From assembly GCA_017470945.1 (NCBI GenBank), contig JAFUXH010000123.1, positions 1 through 46,204 of the forward strand: DNA of 46,204 bases, given 5' to 3'. Origin of the DNA: Clostridia bacterium (GTDB lineage: Bacteria > Bacillota > Clostridia > Christensenellales > Aristaeellaceae). Both the position numbers and the translations under genes were made by a program. The notes under the pieces are model-generated. The model was not told the DNA's origin. It ran no database searches and saw only the letters and a list, made by a program, of their open reading frames with translations. Positions 33,345 through 41,487 of the stretch are shown piece after piece (the stretch's first letter is position 1; each line of letters opens with the position of its first letter).

Positions 33345-33717
33345 GGGCGCTGCCCTCAGGCTCCCGCCAGGGAGGGAGCCCTCCCTGGACCCGGCTCTTG
33401 CGAATGGGGCAAGTCATATCAATCAAACTTGTGTGTCGCTGAAAAGGGCGAGATACGAAGCGTCGGTCGCTGCCGGGGCGGCCGGCTTTGCCGGCCAGCC
33501 GGTGCGTGAACGCACCGGGAAAACGAAGAAAACGGTCAGGAGAAAGCGAGCCTTCTCCTGACCGTTTCTTTCGTTTTCTTGCCCTCGGCAGCTTGCTGCG
33601 CGTACCCATAGCTGCTCGCGGACAGCGTTTGTTTATGTCGTGTATTTTCATCGCGGGGGTGGGGTGCAGGGGAATGATTCCCCTGCCGCAGGGTGCGGGG
33701 CCGCGGAGGCCCCGCAC
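33341..33717. other. Gene-free interval packed with perfect hairpins
   Basis: At least six perfect or near-perfect hairpins occur in about 377 bases: CTGAGGGC/GCCCTCAG (33341-33359), CCAGGGAGGG/CCCTCCCTGG (33367-33388), GGCCGGC/GCCGGCC (33480-33496), CCGGTGCGT/ACGCACCGG (33499-33518), a 26-bp stem (33519-33578) and GCAGGGGAAT/ATTCCCCTGC (33666-33686), plus GTGCGGGGCC/GGCCCCGCAC (33693-33717). No ORF with a ribosome site spans the region. It is probably a composite of dispersed palindromic repeats, some of which may end transcription. Confidence 0.7.
33519..33578. repeat. 26-bp-stem hairpin
   Basis: Arms at 33519-33544 and 33553-33578 match in 24 of 26 pairs, with core AAACGGTCAGGAGAA / TTCTCCTGACCGTTT and an 8-base loop. 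The right arm ends CTTTCGTTTTC, so it could also end plus-strand transcripts from the GH13/MazG genes. Confidence 0.75.
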
Positions 33718-33729
33718 TTTGGTTTCTTA

Positions 33730-34635
33730 TCACTCGTAACTATCCGCGAAGGGAATGTACACGCCGGTGTTGAACATTTCGCTGATCACCTTGTAGTGCT
33801 TGTTCGGTTCCCGCCAGCCGTTGGTGCCCATTTGGTTCCAATCGATGGTACAGTTGGGCAGGGCTTTTTTCAGGGTGCTTTTGAGGGCGGCGATATCCTT
33901 GCCCTTCGCGGTGCTTTGATACACCCACAGCCGTTTCAGGGACGTCATTTGGGCGTACAGCTCCGGGTCCTGCACCGGGTTATTGGTGATATTCAGGTCC
34001 ATCAGGTGGGGGCAGGACAGCAGGGGCTTCACGCTGGCGATCTGGTTGCTGAAGGCCTCCAGATATTCCAGGTCGGGGCAGTTGGCGATGGGGGAAAGAT
34101 CCTTGATGATATTATTCCGCCCGATGATCAGCACCCGCAGCTTGGGCAGGTATTGCAGGAAGCTCAGATCGTCCACCCGGTTATGGCCGATATCCAGGGC
34201 CAGCAGGTTTTTGCAGTACTTCAAAATCTCAAAGTCCGCGCTGGTATGCTCCATGCACTGGTTGTTATGCAGGGTGGAAAAGGCGGTGGCGTCGGTACGG
34301 ATCAGGTGGGTATTGCGCTCCGGGTGCCGGGGATTGCGGCACTTGATGCTCATGGTCCAGCCGAATTCCACGTTGGGCAGATTTTTTTCCAGCTTTTTGA
34401 TCTGGCTGGCGTTCACGGTGGTGGCGAACATATCCACCTTTTTCAGGTTGGGCAGCTTTTTCAAAAAAACGATCAGTTCATCCAGGGATTTGGCCTTTGT
34501 TTCTCCCAGGTCAACGTATTCGACGTCGGTTTTGACCTTCACGGTTTTCTGAAACGTGATGGTTTCCGCTGCCAGGGCGGTCAGGGGCAGCAGGGCCAAG
34601 ATAAGGATCAACAGCGCGAAACGCGTGCGCGGCAT
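33730..34635 (-). CDS. Secreted leucine-rich-repeat protein
   Basis: This 301-residue protein has a signal peptide (FALLILILALLPLTALA, cleaved after Ala-x-Ala). LRR units follow, about 21-24 residues each, for example CKNLLALDIGHNRVDDLSFL, LPKLRVLIIGRNNIIKDLSP and CPDLEYLEAFSNQIASVKPL. LRR surfaces bind proteins; the partner is unknown. ATG 34635 follows AAGGAG. It begins 14 bases after the CapA-like gene and is co-transcribed with it. Confidence 0.85.
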   Translation of the reverse strand: MPRTRFALLILILALLPLTALAAETITFQKTVKVKTDVEYVDLGETKAKSLDELIVFLKKLPNLKKVDMFATTVNASQIKKLEKNLPNVEFGWTMSIKCRNPRHPERNTHLIRTDATAFSTLHNNQCMEHTSADFEILKYCKNLLALDIGHNRVDDLSFLQYLPKLRVLIIGRNNIIKDLSPIANCPDLEYLEAFSNQIASVKPLLSCPHLMDLNITNNPVQDPELYAQMTSLKRLWVYQSTAKGKDIAALKSTLKKALPNCTIDWNQMGTNGWREPNKHYKVISEMFNTGVYIPFADSYE

Positions 34636-34649
34636 ACGGTCATCTCCTT

Positions 34650-35708
34650 TTATTGTTTTGGCGCGGCCACGAAATCCTGCACCGCCCCCACGCCTTTCAC
34701 ATAGGGCTTAAGCGAGAAGGGAGTATCCCGCTGGATCTGCTTGAGCACGGTGTTCGCCGCGCCGCCGGTGACCAGGCGGGGCTGATAGGTGTTCATTTCC
34801 GTGTCGCCGCTGACGTGGGCGGGAATGATGTTCAATTGGTGGCCCAGGTAATTGTTGTTTTCATCGAAGGTGAAGGTGAATTGGAACAGGGCGGTATACA
34901 GGGCCCGCTGCTGCTTGATGCGGGCGTTGCCGCCGAACACGAAATTGCCCAGGGAATAGCAGATGGTGACGCCGTCGGTCACGTCGATGCCCTGCAGCAC
35001 GTGGGGGTGGTGGCCGATCACGATGTTGCAGCCGTACTGGATGAGCCGGCGGGCGATTTTTTCCTGGGATTGATCCCGCAGCGTGGCGTATTCCGTGCCG
35101 CCGTGGAACGTGCCCACGATCACCTGGCAGCCGGCCTTTTTCAGGGCCTGCACCTGGTCCTTGATCAAATCCTGGTTGGCGCCCCAGTAGCGGATCTCCA
35201 CCCCCAGGAAGCCGATCTTGACGCCGTTTTTGTGGAATACGCAGGTGCGGTGGTACACGTCGTTGGTACCGAACCAATGCACCCCGGCCTTCGTCAGGGT
35301 GTTCACGGTATCCTTCATGCCGTTGGCGCCGTAATCCAGGGAATGATTGTTGGCGATGTTGACGCATTCGATGCTGGACTGGGTCAGCACGTTCACAAAA
35401 CTGACGGGTCCGCGGAAATTATAGGTTTTTTTCACCTTGCCGGAGGCGGAATTGGAAAAGACCCCCTCCAGGTTGGCCACCGTCAGGTCGTCGTGGGCGA
35501 TGACCGACTGGACCTTTTCAAAAAAATACGTGTAGCCGTTGTTTTTCAGATAACTGTCAAAAGCGGTGTCGGTATCCCGCAGCCGGTCCTCGCTGCCCAG
35601 GGTGCAGTCGCCCACGAAGGTGACCACCAGCTGCTTGTTTTCCGCCAAGGCTTCCATGGGCAAAAGAAAAAGAAGCAGCATCACAAAGCCGATCCAGCGC
35701 CTGTTCAT
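34650..35708 (-). CDS. CapA family protein (metallophosphatase-fold, PGA_cap)
   Basis: This 352-residue protein starts with a signal peptide (WIGFVMLLLFLLPMEALA). The CapA/PGA_cap fold then begins: VTFVGDCTLGSED, LTVANLEGVFSN, CVNIANNHSLDYGANG, a VIVGTFHGGTEY segment and IVIGHHPHVLQGID then GVTICYSLGNFVFGG. Those Asp/His/Asn residues match the metallophosphoesterase-like metal sites. Characterised family members help attach poly-gamma-glutamate capsule, but most Clostridial homologues have unknown substrates and no pgsBC genes are seen here. ATG 35708 follows AAAGGGGG. Operon with the LRR gene. Confidence 0.88.
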   Translation of the reverse strand: MNRRWIGFVMLLLFLLPMEALAENKQLVVTFVGDCTLGSEDRLRDTDTAFDSYLKNNGYTYFFEKVQSVIAHDDLTVANLEGVFSNSASGKVKKTYNFRGPVSFVNVLTQSSIECVNIANNHSLDYGANGMKDTVNTLTKAGVHWFGTNDVYHRTCVFHKNGVKIGFLGVEIRYWGANQDLIKDQVQALKKAGCQVIVGTFHGGTEYATLRDQSQEKIARRLIQYGCNIVIGHHPHVLQGIDVTDGVTICYSLGNFVFGGNARIKQQRALYTALFQFTFTFDENNNYLGHQLNIIPAHVSGDTEMNTYQPRLVTGGAANTVLKQIQRDTPFSLKPYVKGVGAVQDFVAAPKQ

Positions 35709-35748
35709 GCGGTGGGCAGCCCCCTTTCCGATCCAATGATCCGTTCTT

Positions 35749-35777
35749 ATGATATCCGCCCCGGGCATTTTTGTCAA
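35749..35777 (-). promoter_or_regulatory. Promoter of the CapA-LRR operon
   Basis: On the minus strand TTGACA (35777-35772), a 17-base spacer and TATCAT (35754-35749). Confidence 0.75.
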
Positions 35778-35910
35778 CCGACATCCGTATCCGGTGGCGA
35801 ACAGGGGCCGATCCTCCGCGGCGTATTTTTCTTCCGGGGAAGCGCCGTGGGGGAGGATGCGCCGCCTCGATTCACCCATGAAACATTTGCCTTTTTTACA
35901 CCTTTATCTA

Positions 35911-35939
35911 TTGACAATCATTTTATTGGAAATTATAAT
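35911..35939 (+). promoter_or_regulatory. Perfect-consensus promoter of the phosphodiester glycosidase operon
   Basis: TTGACA (35911-35916), exactly 17 bases, TATAAT (35934-35939), inside an AT-rich stretch. It drives the 35979-39006 operon. Confidence 0.9.
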
Positions 35940-35978
35940 AAACTGTATATTTTTCTGGAAAAAGGAGACCTTTTTCTT

Positions 35979-37019
35979 ATGAGGAAACTGAAGGGATGGC
36001 TGGCCGCGGCATCCGTGATGGCGATGCTGGCCGGTTCCGGCGCCGTGTTGGCGGAAGATCAGGCTTTCTCCACGCCGGCCCCTGCCGCGACGACCAGGCC
36101 CAGCGTCATCGTGCGGATCGGCGGCACGGCCGTGCCGGCGGTCACAGCGACGCCTGCGGCGAAAATGCCCCTGCTGCCCATCGATTTTTCCGTCGGTAAA
36201 CAGCCGGTGGAAAGCGCTTATTCCACCACGAAGGACGCCAAAGGCCGCGTGACCGCCTGGCGCTATGAGGATCCCACCATCACGGTGGAGGCCTATTCCG
36301 ACCGGGTGAAGGCCCGGAACAACAGCATGTTCGGCTGCGATTATTGGGTGGCCACGGTGGAGATCGCGGACGCTTCCCAGCTGCGCACGCTGAGCGAAAA
36401 GGGCTTTGACCGGGACGTGCAGACCACCGCCGAAAAGCTGGCCAAGCGGGCCAACGCGGTGCTGGCCATCAACGGCGATTTTTATTCTTTTTCCGGCGAG
36501 GGCTATATCCTGCGCCAGGGCAAGGTGTTTTTGGATCTGGTGAACGTGCGCAAGAAGTGGGACGTGCTGCAGATCGACGAGGACGGCGATTTCCACGGCC
36601 TGAAAATCCCCAAGCGCGGCACGGTGAAGGATACCATCGACGGCAAGCGGGTGATCAATTCTTTCTATTTCGGCCCCATCCTGGTGGTGGATGGCAAGGT
36701 GCAGGAATTTGCCAACGACGCGGAAAAGGCGTCGCAGGATCGCAAGCAGCGCATGGCCATCGCCCAGGTGGGCCCCCTCAAGTACATGTGCATCTGCTGC
36801 GCCGGCCCGGTGTATGGCAACGACGGCATGACGCTGCGGGAATTCGCCAATCTGATCGCCCAGCAGAAGGACGTCAAGATCGCCTATAACCTGGATGGCG
36901 GCGATTCCACCCGCATGATCTTCCACGGGGAAAAGATCAACGGCAATCGGGAAAAATCCACGTCCAAGCGCGGCATCGTGGATATCATCTATTTCGCGTC
37001 CGCGTATGAAGGAAAATAA
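35979..37019 (+). CDS. Secreted phosphodiester glycosidase domain protein (NAGPA/DUF2233)
   Basis: This 346-residue protein has a signal peptide (MRKLKGWLAAASVMAMLAGS) and then a Pro/Ala/Thr-rich linker to about residue 63. The NAGPA domain follows, with INGDFYSF (164-171) and NLDGGDST (304-311), the two most conserved motifs of the family. Related enzymes remove GlcNAc from phosphodiester-linked glycans, and bacterial members such as the SpoIID-associated YngK/NagPA set act at the cell surface. The start ATG 35979 follows AAAGGAG; a long open frame upstream is a chance extension across the promoter. It is first of three genes. Confidence 0.87.
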   Translation: MRKLKGWLAAASVMAMLAGSGAVLAEDQAFSTPAPAATTRPSVIVRIGGTAVPAVTATPAAKMPLLPIDFSVGKQPVESAYSTTKDAKGRVTAWRYEDPTITVEAYSDRVKARNNSMFGCDYWVATVEIADASQLRTLSEKGFDRDVQTTAEKLAKRANAVLAINGDFYSFSGEGYILRQGKVFLDLVNVRKKWDVLQIDEDGDFHGLKIPKRGTVKDTIDGKRVINSFYFGPILVVDGKVQEFANDAEKASQDRKQRMAIAQVGPLKYMCICCAGPVYGNDGMTLREFANLIAQQKDVKIAYNLDGGDSTRMIFHGEKINGNREKSTSKRGIVDIIYFASAYEGK

Positions 37020-37022
37020 CGC

Positions 37023-37937
37023 ATGAATGGTTTTTACTTCGTTTTGATGCTTACAGGAGCCGTGATCAGCACGGCCCTTTTTGCAGCGCGGCTAAAAAAG
37101 GGCGGTAAGCGCCACGCGCTGCTTGCCGCCGTGTGCGCCTGCCTGCTGGGGGCGGTGGGGGCCAAGGCGCTGTATTTCCTGCTGGTGCTGGCCCACGATT
37201 GGCCGTCCTACGGCCTGCGGGGGCTGTTTTTATTCGATTATTACCGCTTTTCCTTCTTTGGCGGCTGCCTGGGGGCAGTGCTGGGCGTGATGCTGTACGC
37301 CCGTCTGGCGGGGCTGGATAAGCTCGCCTTCCTGGACGCCTTCGCCCCTGCCGGGGCGCTGATGCTGGCCTTCGCCCGGGCCAGCGAATATTTCCTGGAC
37401 GGGGTGAACATCCCCGGCGAGGAAATGGAAAACCCGCTGTTCCAGCGCTTTCCCTTCGCCGTTATCAACGAGTGGGAGGAATGGTACGCCGCCCTGTTCA
37501 TGGCGGCGGCGGCGCTGGCGCTTGCGGTATGCCTGGCCGGGCTGATCAGCAAAAAGGAAAGCCGGGTGCCCGGCCTGCGCATGCAGCGCACGGTATTTTA
37601 TTTGTGCCTGCCCCAGGTGTTCCTGGAAAGCCTGCGCAGCGAATCCATCAAGTGGGGCTTTGTGCGGGCGGAGCAGGTGCTGTGCGCGGTGTGCATGCTT
37701 TTCGTGCTGATTTCCCTGTGCCGTGCCGCGCGGGGGATGGGATTCTGGAAAACCTACTGGCCCGTGGCGGTAGACCTGTTGTGCGTGATCGTGATGGTGG
37801 GCGTGGAATTCAACCTGGATAAGGTGTTTGTGGATGTATCGGCCACGGTGGATTACGCGGTGATGTGGCTGGCGCTGCTGGTCATTGCCGGGTGCGAATG
37901 CTATTGCGTGCGCCGCCGCCTGGCGAAAGCATCCTGA
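37023..37937 (+). CDS. Lgt-like polytopic membrane protein (divergent)
   Basis: This 304-residue protein is almost entirely hydrophobic with about seven or eight membrane segments. The pattern FSFFGGCLGAVLGVMLYARL near residue 77 and a later AFARASEYFLDG resemble the Lgt prolipoprotein diacylglyceryl transferase region, where Arg and Gly residues form the active site (R-x-G-N-F in true Lgt). Here that motif is weakened, and RAEQVLCAVCMLF near residue 220 replaces the usual final motif. It may be a paralogue with altered function. It starts 4 bases after the NAGPA-like gene, so both are co-transcribed. Confidence in the family is moderate. Confidence 0.5.
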   Translation: MNGFYFVLMLTGAVISTALFAARLKKGGKRHALLAAVCACLLGAVGAKALYFLLVLAHDWPSYGLRGLFLFDYYRFSFFGGCLGAVLGVMLYARLAGLDKLAFLDAFAPAGALMLAFARASEYFLDGVNIPGEEMENPLFQRFPFAVINEWEEWYAALFMAAAALALAVCLAGLISKKESRVPGLRMQRTVFYLCLPQVFLESLRSESIKWGFVRAEQVLCAVCMLFVLISLCRAARGMGFWKTYWPVAVDLLCVIVMVGVEFNLDKVFVDVSATVDYAVMWLALLVIAGCECYCVRRRLAKAS

Positions 37938-37968
37938 ACGAATCCGAACGGCAGGGGAGGGGGAAAGG

Positions 37969-39006
37969 ATGATCAAGGTCGCCTTTTACGACGCGAAGGA
38001 ATACGATAAGCCCTCGTTTGAGCGCTGCGGCGCTCAGCATGGGGTGCAATTCCGTTTTCTGGAGACTAAGCTGAACCCCGACACCGTGGGCTTGGCCCAG
38101 GGCAGCGACGCCGTGTGCGTGTTTGTGAATGATACGGTGAACGCCGCGGTGATCGATCAATTGCACGCCTACGGCGTGAAGCTGATCGCCCTGCGGTCCG
38201 CCGGATACAACAATGTGGACGTGCGGGCGGCCTTTGGCAAGGTGCACGTGGTGCACGTGCCGGCCTATTCGCCCTACGCCGTGGCGGAGCACGCCATCGC
38301 GTTGCTGCTCACCTCGGTGCGGCGCATTCACAAGGCGTACAACCGCACAAGGGAATTCAATTTCTCCCTGAACGGCCTGACGGGCTTTGATTTTCACGGC
38401 AAAACCGTGGGCGTTATCGGCACGGGCAAGATCGGCCGGATCTTCATCGATATCTGCCGGGGCTTCGGCATGAAGGTGATCGCTTACGACCTGTTCCCGG
38501 CCCCGGACAGCGGCATCGACTACGTGCCGCTGGATCGGCTGTTTCAGGAAAGCGACATCATTTCCCTGCACTGCCCGTTGACCGACGAGACCCGGCATAT
38601 GATCGGGGCCGAAGCCATCGGAAAGATGAAAAAGGGCGTGGTGATCGTCAATACCTCCCGGGGCGGGCTGATCGACGCCGAGGCGCTGCTGGAGGGCATC
38701 AAGGCCCGGAAGGTGGGCGCGGCCTGCCTGGACGTGTACGAGGAGGAAGCCGACGTGTTCTTTGAGGATCGCTCCGGGCATATCCTCAACGACGACCTTC
38801 TGTCCCGCCTGATTTCCATGCCCAATGTGATCGTTACCTCCCACCAGGCGTTTTTGACGGAGGAGGCGCTGAACAACATCGCCGAAACGACGGTGGGCAA
38901 CATCCTTTCCTACTTCCATAACGACGGCATCTGCGATAACGAATTGTGCTATCGCTGCGGCAGCATCGAGCGGTGCAAAAAAGAGCGAAAAGAAAGATGT
39001 TTCTAA
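37969..39006 (+). CDS. D-lactate dehydrogenase (NAD, D-2-hydroxyacid family) with Cys-rich tail
   Basis: This 345-residue NAD-linked enzyme reduces pyruvate to D-lactate, or the reverse. Motifs in order: ALRSAGYNNVDV, VPAYSPYAVAEHAIALLL with the substrate region, the Rossmann signature GVIGTGKIGRIF, NTSRGGLIDAEALL with the catalytic-site Arg nearby, DVYEEE and VTSHQAFLTEEAL with the catalytic His. Typical length is 330-335; this one has a basic extension with five Cys at residues 322, 327, 330, 336 and 344. ATG 37969 follows AGGGGGAAAGG. It is last in the three-gene operon. Two terminators follow. Confidence 0.92.
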   Translation: MIKVAFYDAKEYDKPSFERCGAQHGVQFRFLETKLNPDTVGLAQGSDAVCVFVNDTVNAAVIDQLHAYGVKLIALRSAGYNNVDVRAAFGKVHVVHVPAYSPYAVAEHAIALLLTSVRRIHKAYNRTREFNFSLNGLTGFDFHGKTVGVIGTGKIGRIFIDICRGFGMKVIAYDLFPAPDSGIDYVPLDRLFQESDIISLHCPLTDETRHMIGAEAIGKMKKGVVIVNTSRGGLIDAEALLEGIKARKVGAACLDVYEEEADVFFEDRSGHILNDDLLSRLISMPNVIVTSHQAFLTEEALNNIAETTVGNILSYFHNDGICDNELCYRCGSIERCKKERKERCF

Positions 39007-39010
39007 TTTC

Positions 39011-39044
39011 AAAAACAGGGTGCCGAATCGGACGTTCGGCACCC
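39011..39044 (-). terminator. Terminator of the clpC operon
   Basis: Stem GGGTGCCGAA (39018-39027) / TTCGGCACCC (39035-39044). On the minus strand it is followed by TGTTTTT, the U-tract for clpC transcripts. Confidence 0.8.
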
Positions 39045-39047
39045 CTT

Positions 39048-39071
39048 GGCCCTGAAAAGAGGGCCTTTTTT
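39048..39071 (+). terminator. Terminator of the D-lactate dehydrogenase operon
   Basis: Stem GGCCCT (39048-39053) / AGGGCC (39060-39065) followed by TTTTTT. It lies side by side with the clpC terminator, each with its U-tract facing the proper strand. Confidence 0.82.
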
Positions 39072-41487
39072 ATATTTGCTCGAAAACGATCTTTTCCCCG
39101 TCCATCTTCATACGGACCGCGCCGCCCAGGTGGATTTCCCCGGCGATGAGCTTTTCGGACAGGGAATCCTCGATGGTGCGCTGGATCACCCGGCGCAGGG
39201 GGCGGGCCCCGTACTGGGGATCGAAGCCGGCCTGGGCCAGGTGGGTCACCACGTCGTCGCCGTACTGCAGGGCGATATCCCGCTCCTGAAGGCGCTTGGC
39301 CACCTGGGATAGCATCAGGCTGGCGATGGCTTCGATGTCCTTCTGCTCCAGCTTGTGGAACACGATGATCTCATCCACCCGGTTCAGGAATTCGGGGCGG
39401 AACACCGATTTGATGTCGCTGAGCACCTTTTCCCGCATGCGCTCGTAATCCATGGCGTCGGCCATGCCGCCTCCAAAGCCCATGCTGCCCCGCTGGGCCG
39501 ATTGGGCGCCGGCGTTGCTGGTCATCACGATGATGCAGTTTTTGAAGCTGACCACCCGGCCCATGTTGTCGGTCAGGCGGCCGTCCTCCAGGATCTGCAG
39601 CAGCATGTTGAATACGTCGGGGTGGGCCTTTTCCACTTCGTCAAACAGCACCACCGAATAGGGCTTGCGCCGCACGGCCTCGGTCAGCTGGCCGCCCTCC
39701 TCGAAGCCCACGTAGCCGGGGGGCGAACCCACCATGCGGCTGACGGTGTGCTTTTCCATGTATTCGCTCATATCCAGGCGGATCAAGGCGTCCTCGTCGC
39801 CAAACATGGCTTCGCCCAGCGCCCGGCACAATTCCGTTTTGCCCACGCCTGTGGGGCCCAGGAAAATGAAGCTGCCGATGGGGCGCTTGGGGTCCTTCAG
39901 CCCGGCCCGGGCCCGGCGGATGGCCCGACTGACGGCGGATACCGCCTCGTCCTGGCCGATCACCCGCTTGTGCAGGATCTCCTCCAGGTGCAGCAGGCGC
40001 TCCGATTCCTCCTCGGTCATTTTTTTGACCGGGATGCCCGTCCATCCGGCCACCACCTGGGCGATATCCTCCTCGCCCACGGTGTCCTTGGCGGCGGATT
40101 TCTGCCGCTCCCAGGCGGCGCGCTTTTCGTCGATCTCGGCCCGCAGGGTATGCTCCTGATCCCGCAGAGCGGCGGCCTTTTCATAGTCCTGCTTATCAAT
40201 GGCCTCCCGCTTTTCCCGCAGCACGCTTTCCAGTTCCTTTTCCTGGGCTTTCACGTCCGGCGGGGCGGTGAAGGCGTGGATACGCACCCGGCTGGCGGCC
40301 TCGTCCATCAGGTCGATGGCCTTGTCGGGCTGGAACCGATCGGCGATGTACCGGCCGGACAGCTTCACCGCCGCTTCCAGCGCCTCGTCGGTGATGCGCA
40401 CCTTGTGATGGGCCTCGTATCGATCCCGCAGGCCCTTCATGATGGCCAGGGTCTCTTCCTCGCTGGGCTCGTTGACGGTGACGGGCTGGAACCGGCGGGC
40501 CAGGGCGGCGTCCTTTTCGATGTGCTTGCGGTACTCGTCCAGGGTGGTGGCGCCGATGCACTGAAGCTCCCCCCGGGCCAGGGCGGGCTTGAGGATGTTG
40601 GCGGCGTCCATGCTGCCCTCGGCCTTGCCCGCGCCGATGATGTTCTGCAGCTCGTCGATGAACAGGATCACGTCGCCCCGCTTTTTAACCTCGTCCAGGG
40701 TGTTTTTCAGCCGCTCTTCAAATTCGCCCCGGTATTTGCTGCCGGCCACCATGCTGCCCATATCCAGAGAAATGATTTTTTTGTCGGCCAGCGTTTCGGG
40801 CACGCTGCCCTGCTGGATGCGCTGGGCCAGGCCTTCCGCCACGGCGGATTTGCCCACCCCCGGCTCGCCGATGAGCACGGGGTTGTTTTTGGTGCGGCGG
40901 GAGAGGATCTGCACGATCCGCTCGATCTCGTTGGCCCGGCCGATCACCGGGTCCAATTCGCCCTTTTCGGCGGCCAGCGTCAGGTCGCGCCCGTATTTTT
41001 TCAGGGCGGAGTCGCCGTCGCCCTCCCCGGCGTCCTGGGGCTTTCCTTCCTTGCTGCCGTTGCCCAGGGCGGATTGCACGCTGTGGCGCAGGCGGTCGAT
41101 ATCGCAGCCCATGCCGGTGAGCACCCGCATGGCCACGCTTTCATTGTCGCTGAGCAGCGCCAGCCAGAAATGCCCGGCGGTAACGTAGGGCTGGCCCAGG
41201 CGCTGGGCCTCCCGGATGCTGGTTTCCATGATTTTTTTGACCCGGGGGGTCAGCTCCAATTGGGAGGGGGCATGATCCCCGGTGCCGGTGATCTGCTTCA
41301 CCGCTTCGATCACCGTTTCGGTGATCACGTTGTCCGGCAGGGCCGGGGCGTCGCTGCGGGCCTCCTTCAGCAGGCCGATCAAAAAATGCTCGGTGCCCAC
41401 GTAGGCGTGGCCCAATTCCACGGCGCTGTGCTGGGCGGCGGCGATGACCCGCTGGGCCCGTTCGTTGAATCTTCCGAAAATTGCCAT
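39070..41487 (-). CDS. clpC: ClpC AAA+ unfoldase
   Basis: This 805-residue class III heat-shock ATPase unfolds substrates, including arginine-phosphorylated ones, for ClpP. Layout: Clp_N repeats (residues 1-140), AAA-1 with GEPGVGKSA (207-215), a central UVR-type coiled coil (REKREAIDKQDYEKAAALRDQ region), AAA-2 with GPTGVGKTE near 545, and a C-terminal ClpB_D2 segment. The RSDAP linker and acidic/Gly insert near 145-160 are typical of ClpC. It is last gene of ctsR-mcsA-mcsB-clpC; the ATG lies directly before the mcsB stop. Confidence 0.97.
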   Translation of the reverse strand: MAIFGRFNERAQRVIAAAQHSAVELGHAYVGTEHFLIGLLKEARSDAPALPDNVITETVIEAVKQITGTGDHAPSQLELTPRVKKIMETSIREAQRLGQPYVTAGHFWLALLSDNESVAMRVLTGMGCDIDRLRHSVQSALGNGSKEGKPQDAGEGDGDSALKKYGRDLTLAAEKGELDPVIGRANEIERIVQILSRRTKNNPVLIGEPGVGKSAVAEGLAQRIQQGSVPETLADKKIISLDMGSMVAGSKYRGEFEERLKNTLDEVKKRGDVILFIDELQNIIGAGKAEGSMDAANILKPALARGELQCIGATTLDEYRKHIEKDAALARRFQPVTVNEPSEEETLAIMKGLRDRYEAHHKVRITDEALEAAVKLSGRYIADRFQPDKAIDLMDEAASRVRIHAFTAPPDVKAQEKELESVLREKREAIDKQDYEKAAALRDQEHTLRAEIDEKRAAWERQKSAAKDTVGEEDIAQVVAGWTGIPVKKMTEEESERLLHLEEILHKRVIGQDEAVSAVSRAIRRARAGLKDPKRPIGSFIFLGPTGVGKTELCRALGEAMFGDEDALIRLDMSEYMEKHTVSRMVGSPPGYVGFEEGGQLTEAVRRKPYSVVLFDEVEKAHPDVFNMLLQILEDGRLTDNMGRVVSFKNCIIVMTSNAGAQSAQRGSMGFGGGMADAMDYERMREKVLSDIKSVFRPEFLNRVDEIIVFHKLEQKDIEAIASLMLSQVAKRLQERDIALQYGDDVVTHLAQAGFDPQYGARPLRRVIQRTIEDSLSEKLIAGEIHLGGAVRMKMDGEKIVFEQI

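Noticed and set aside
33341..33717. CRISPR-like array
   Set aside because: The stems differ in sequence from one another and there is no repeat-spacer periodicity and no cas gene.
34653..35978. N-terminal extension of the phosphodiester glycosidase reading frame
   Set aside because: It crosses the CapA gene on the other strand and both promoters; the real start at 35979 follows AAAGGAG and a signal peptide.
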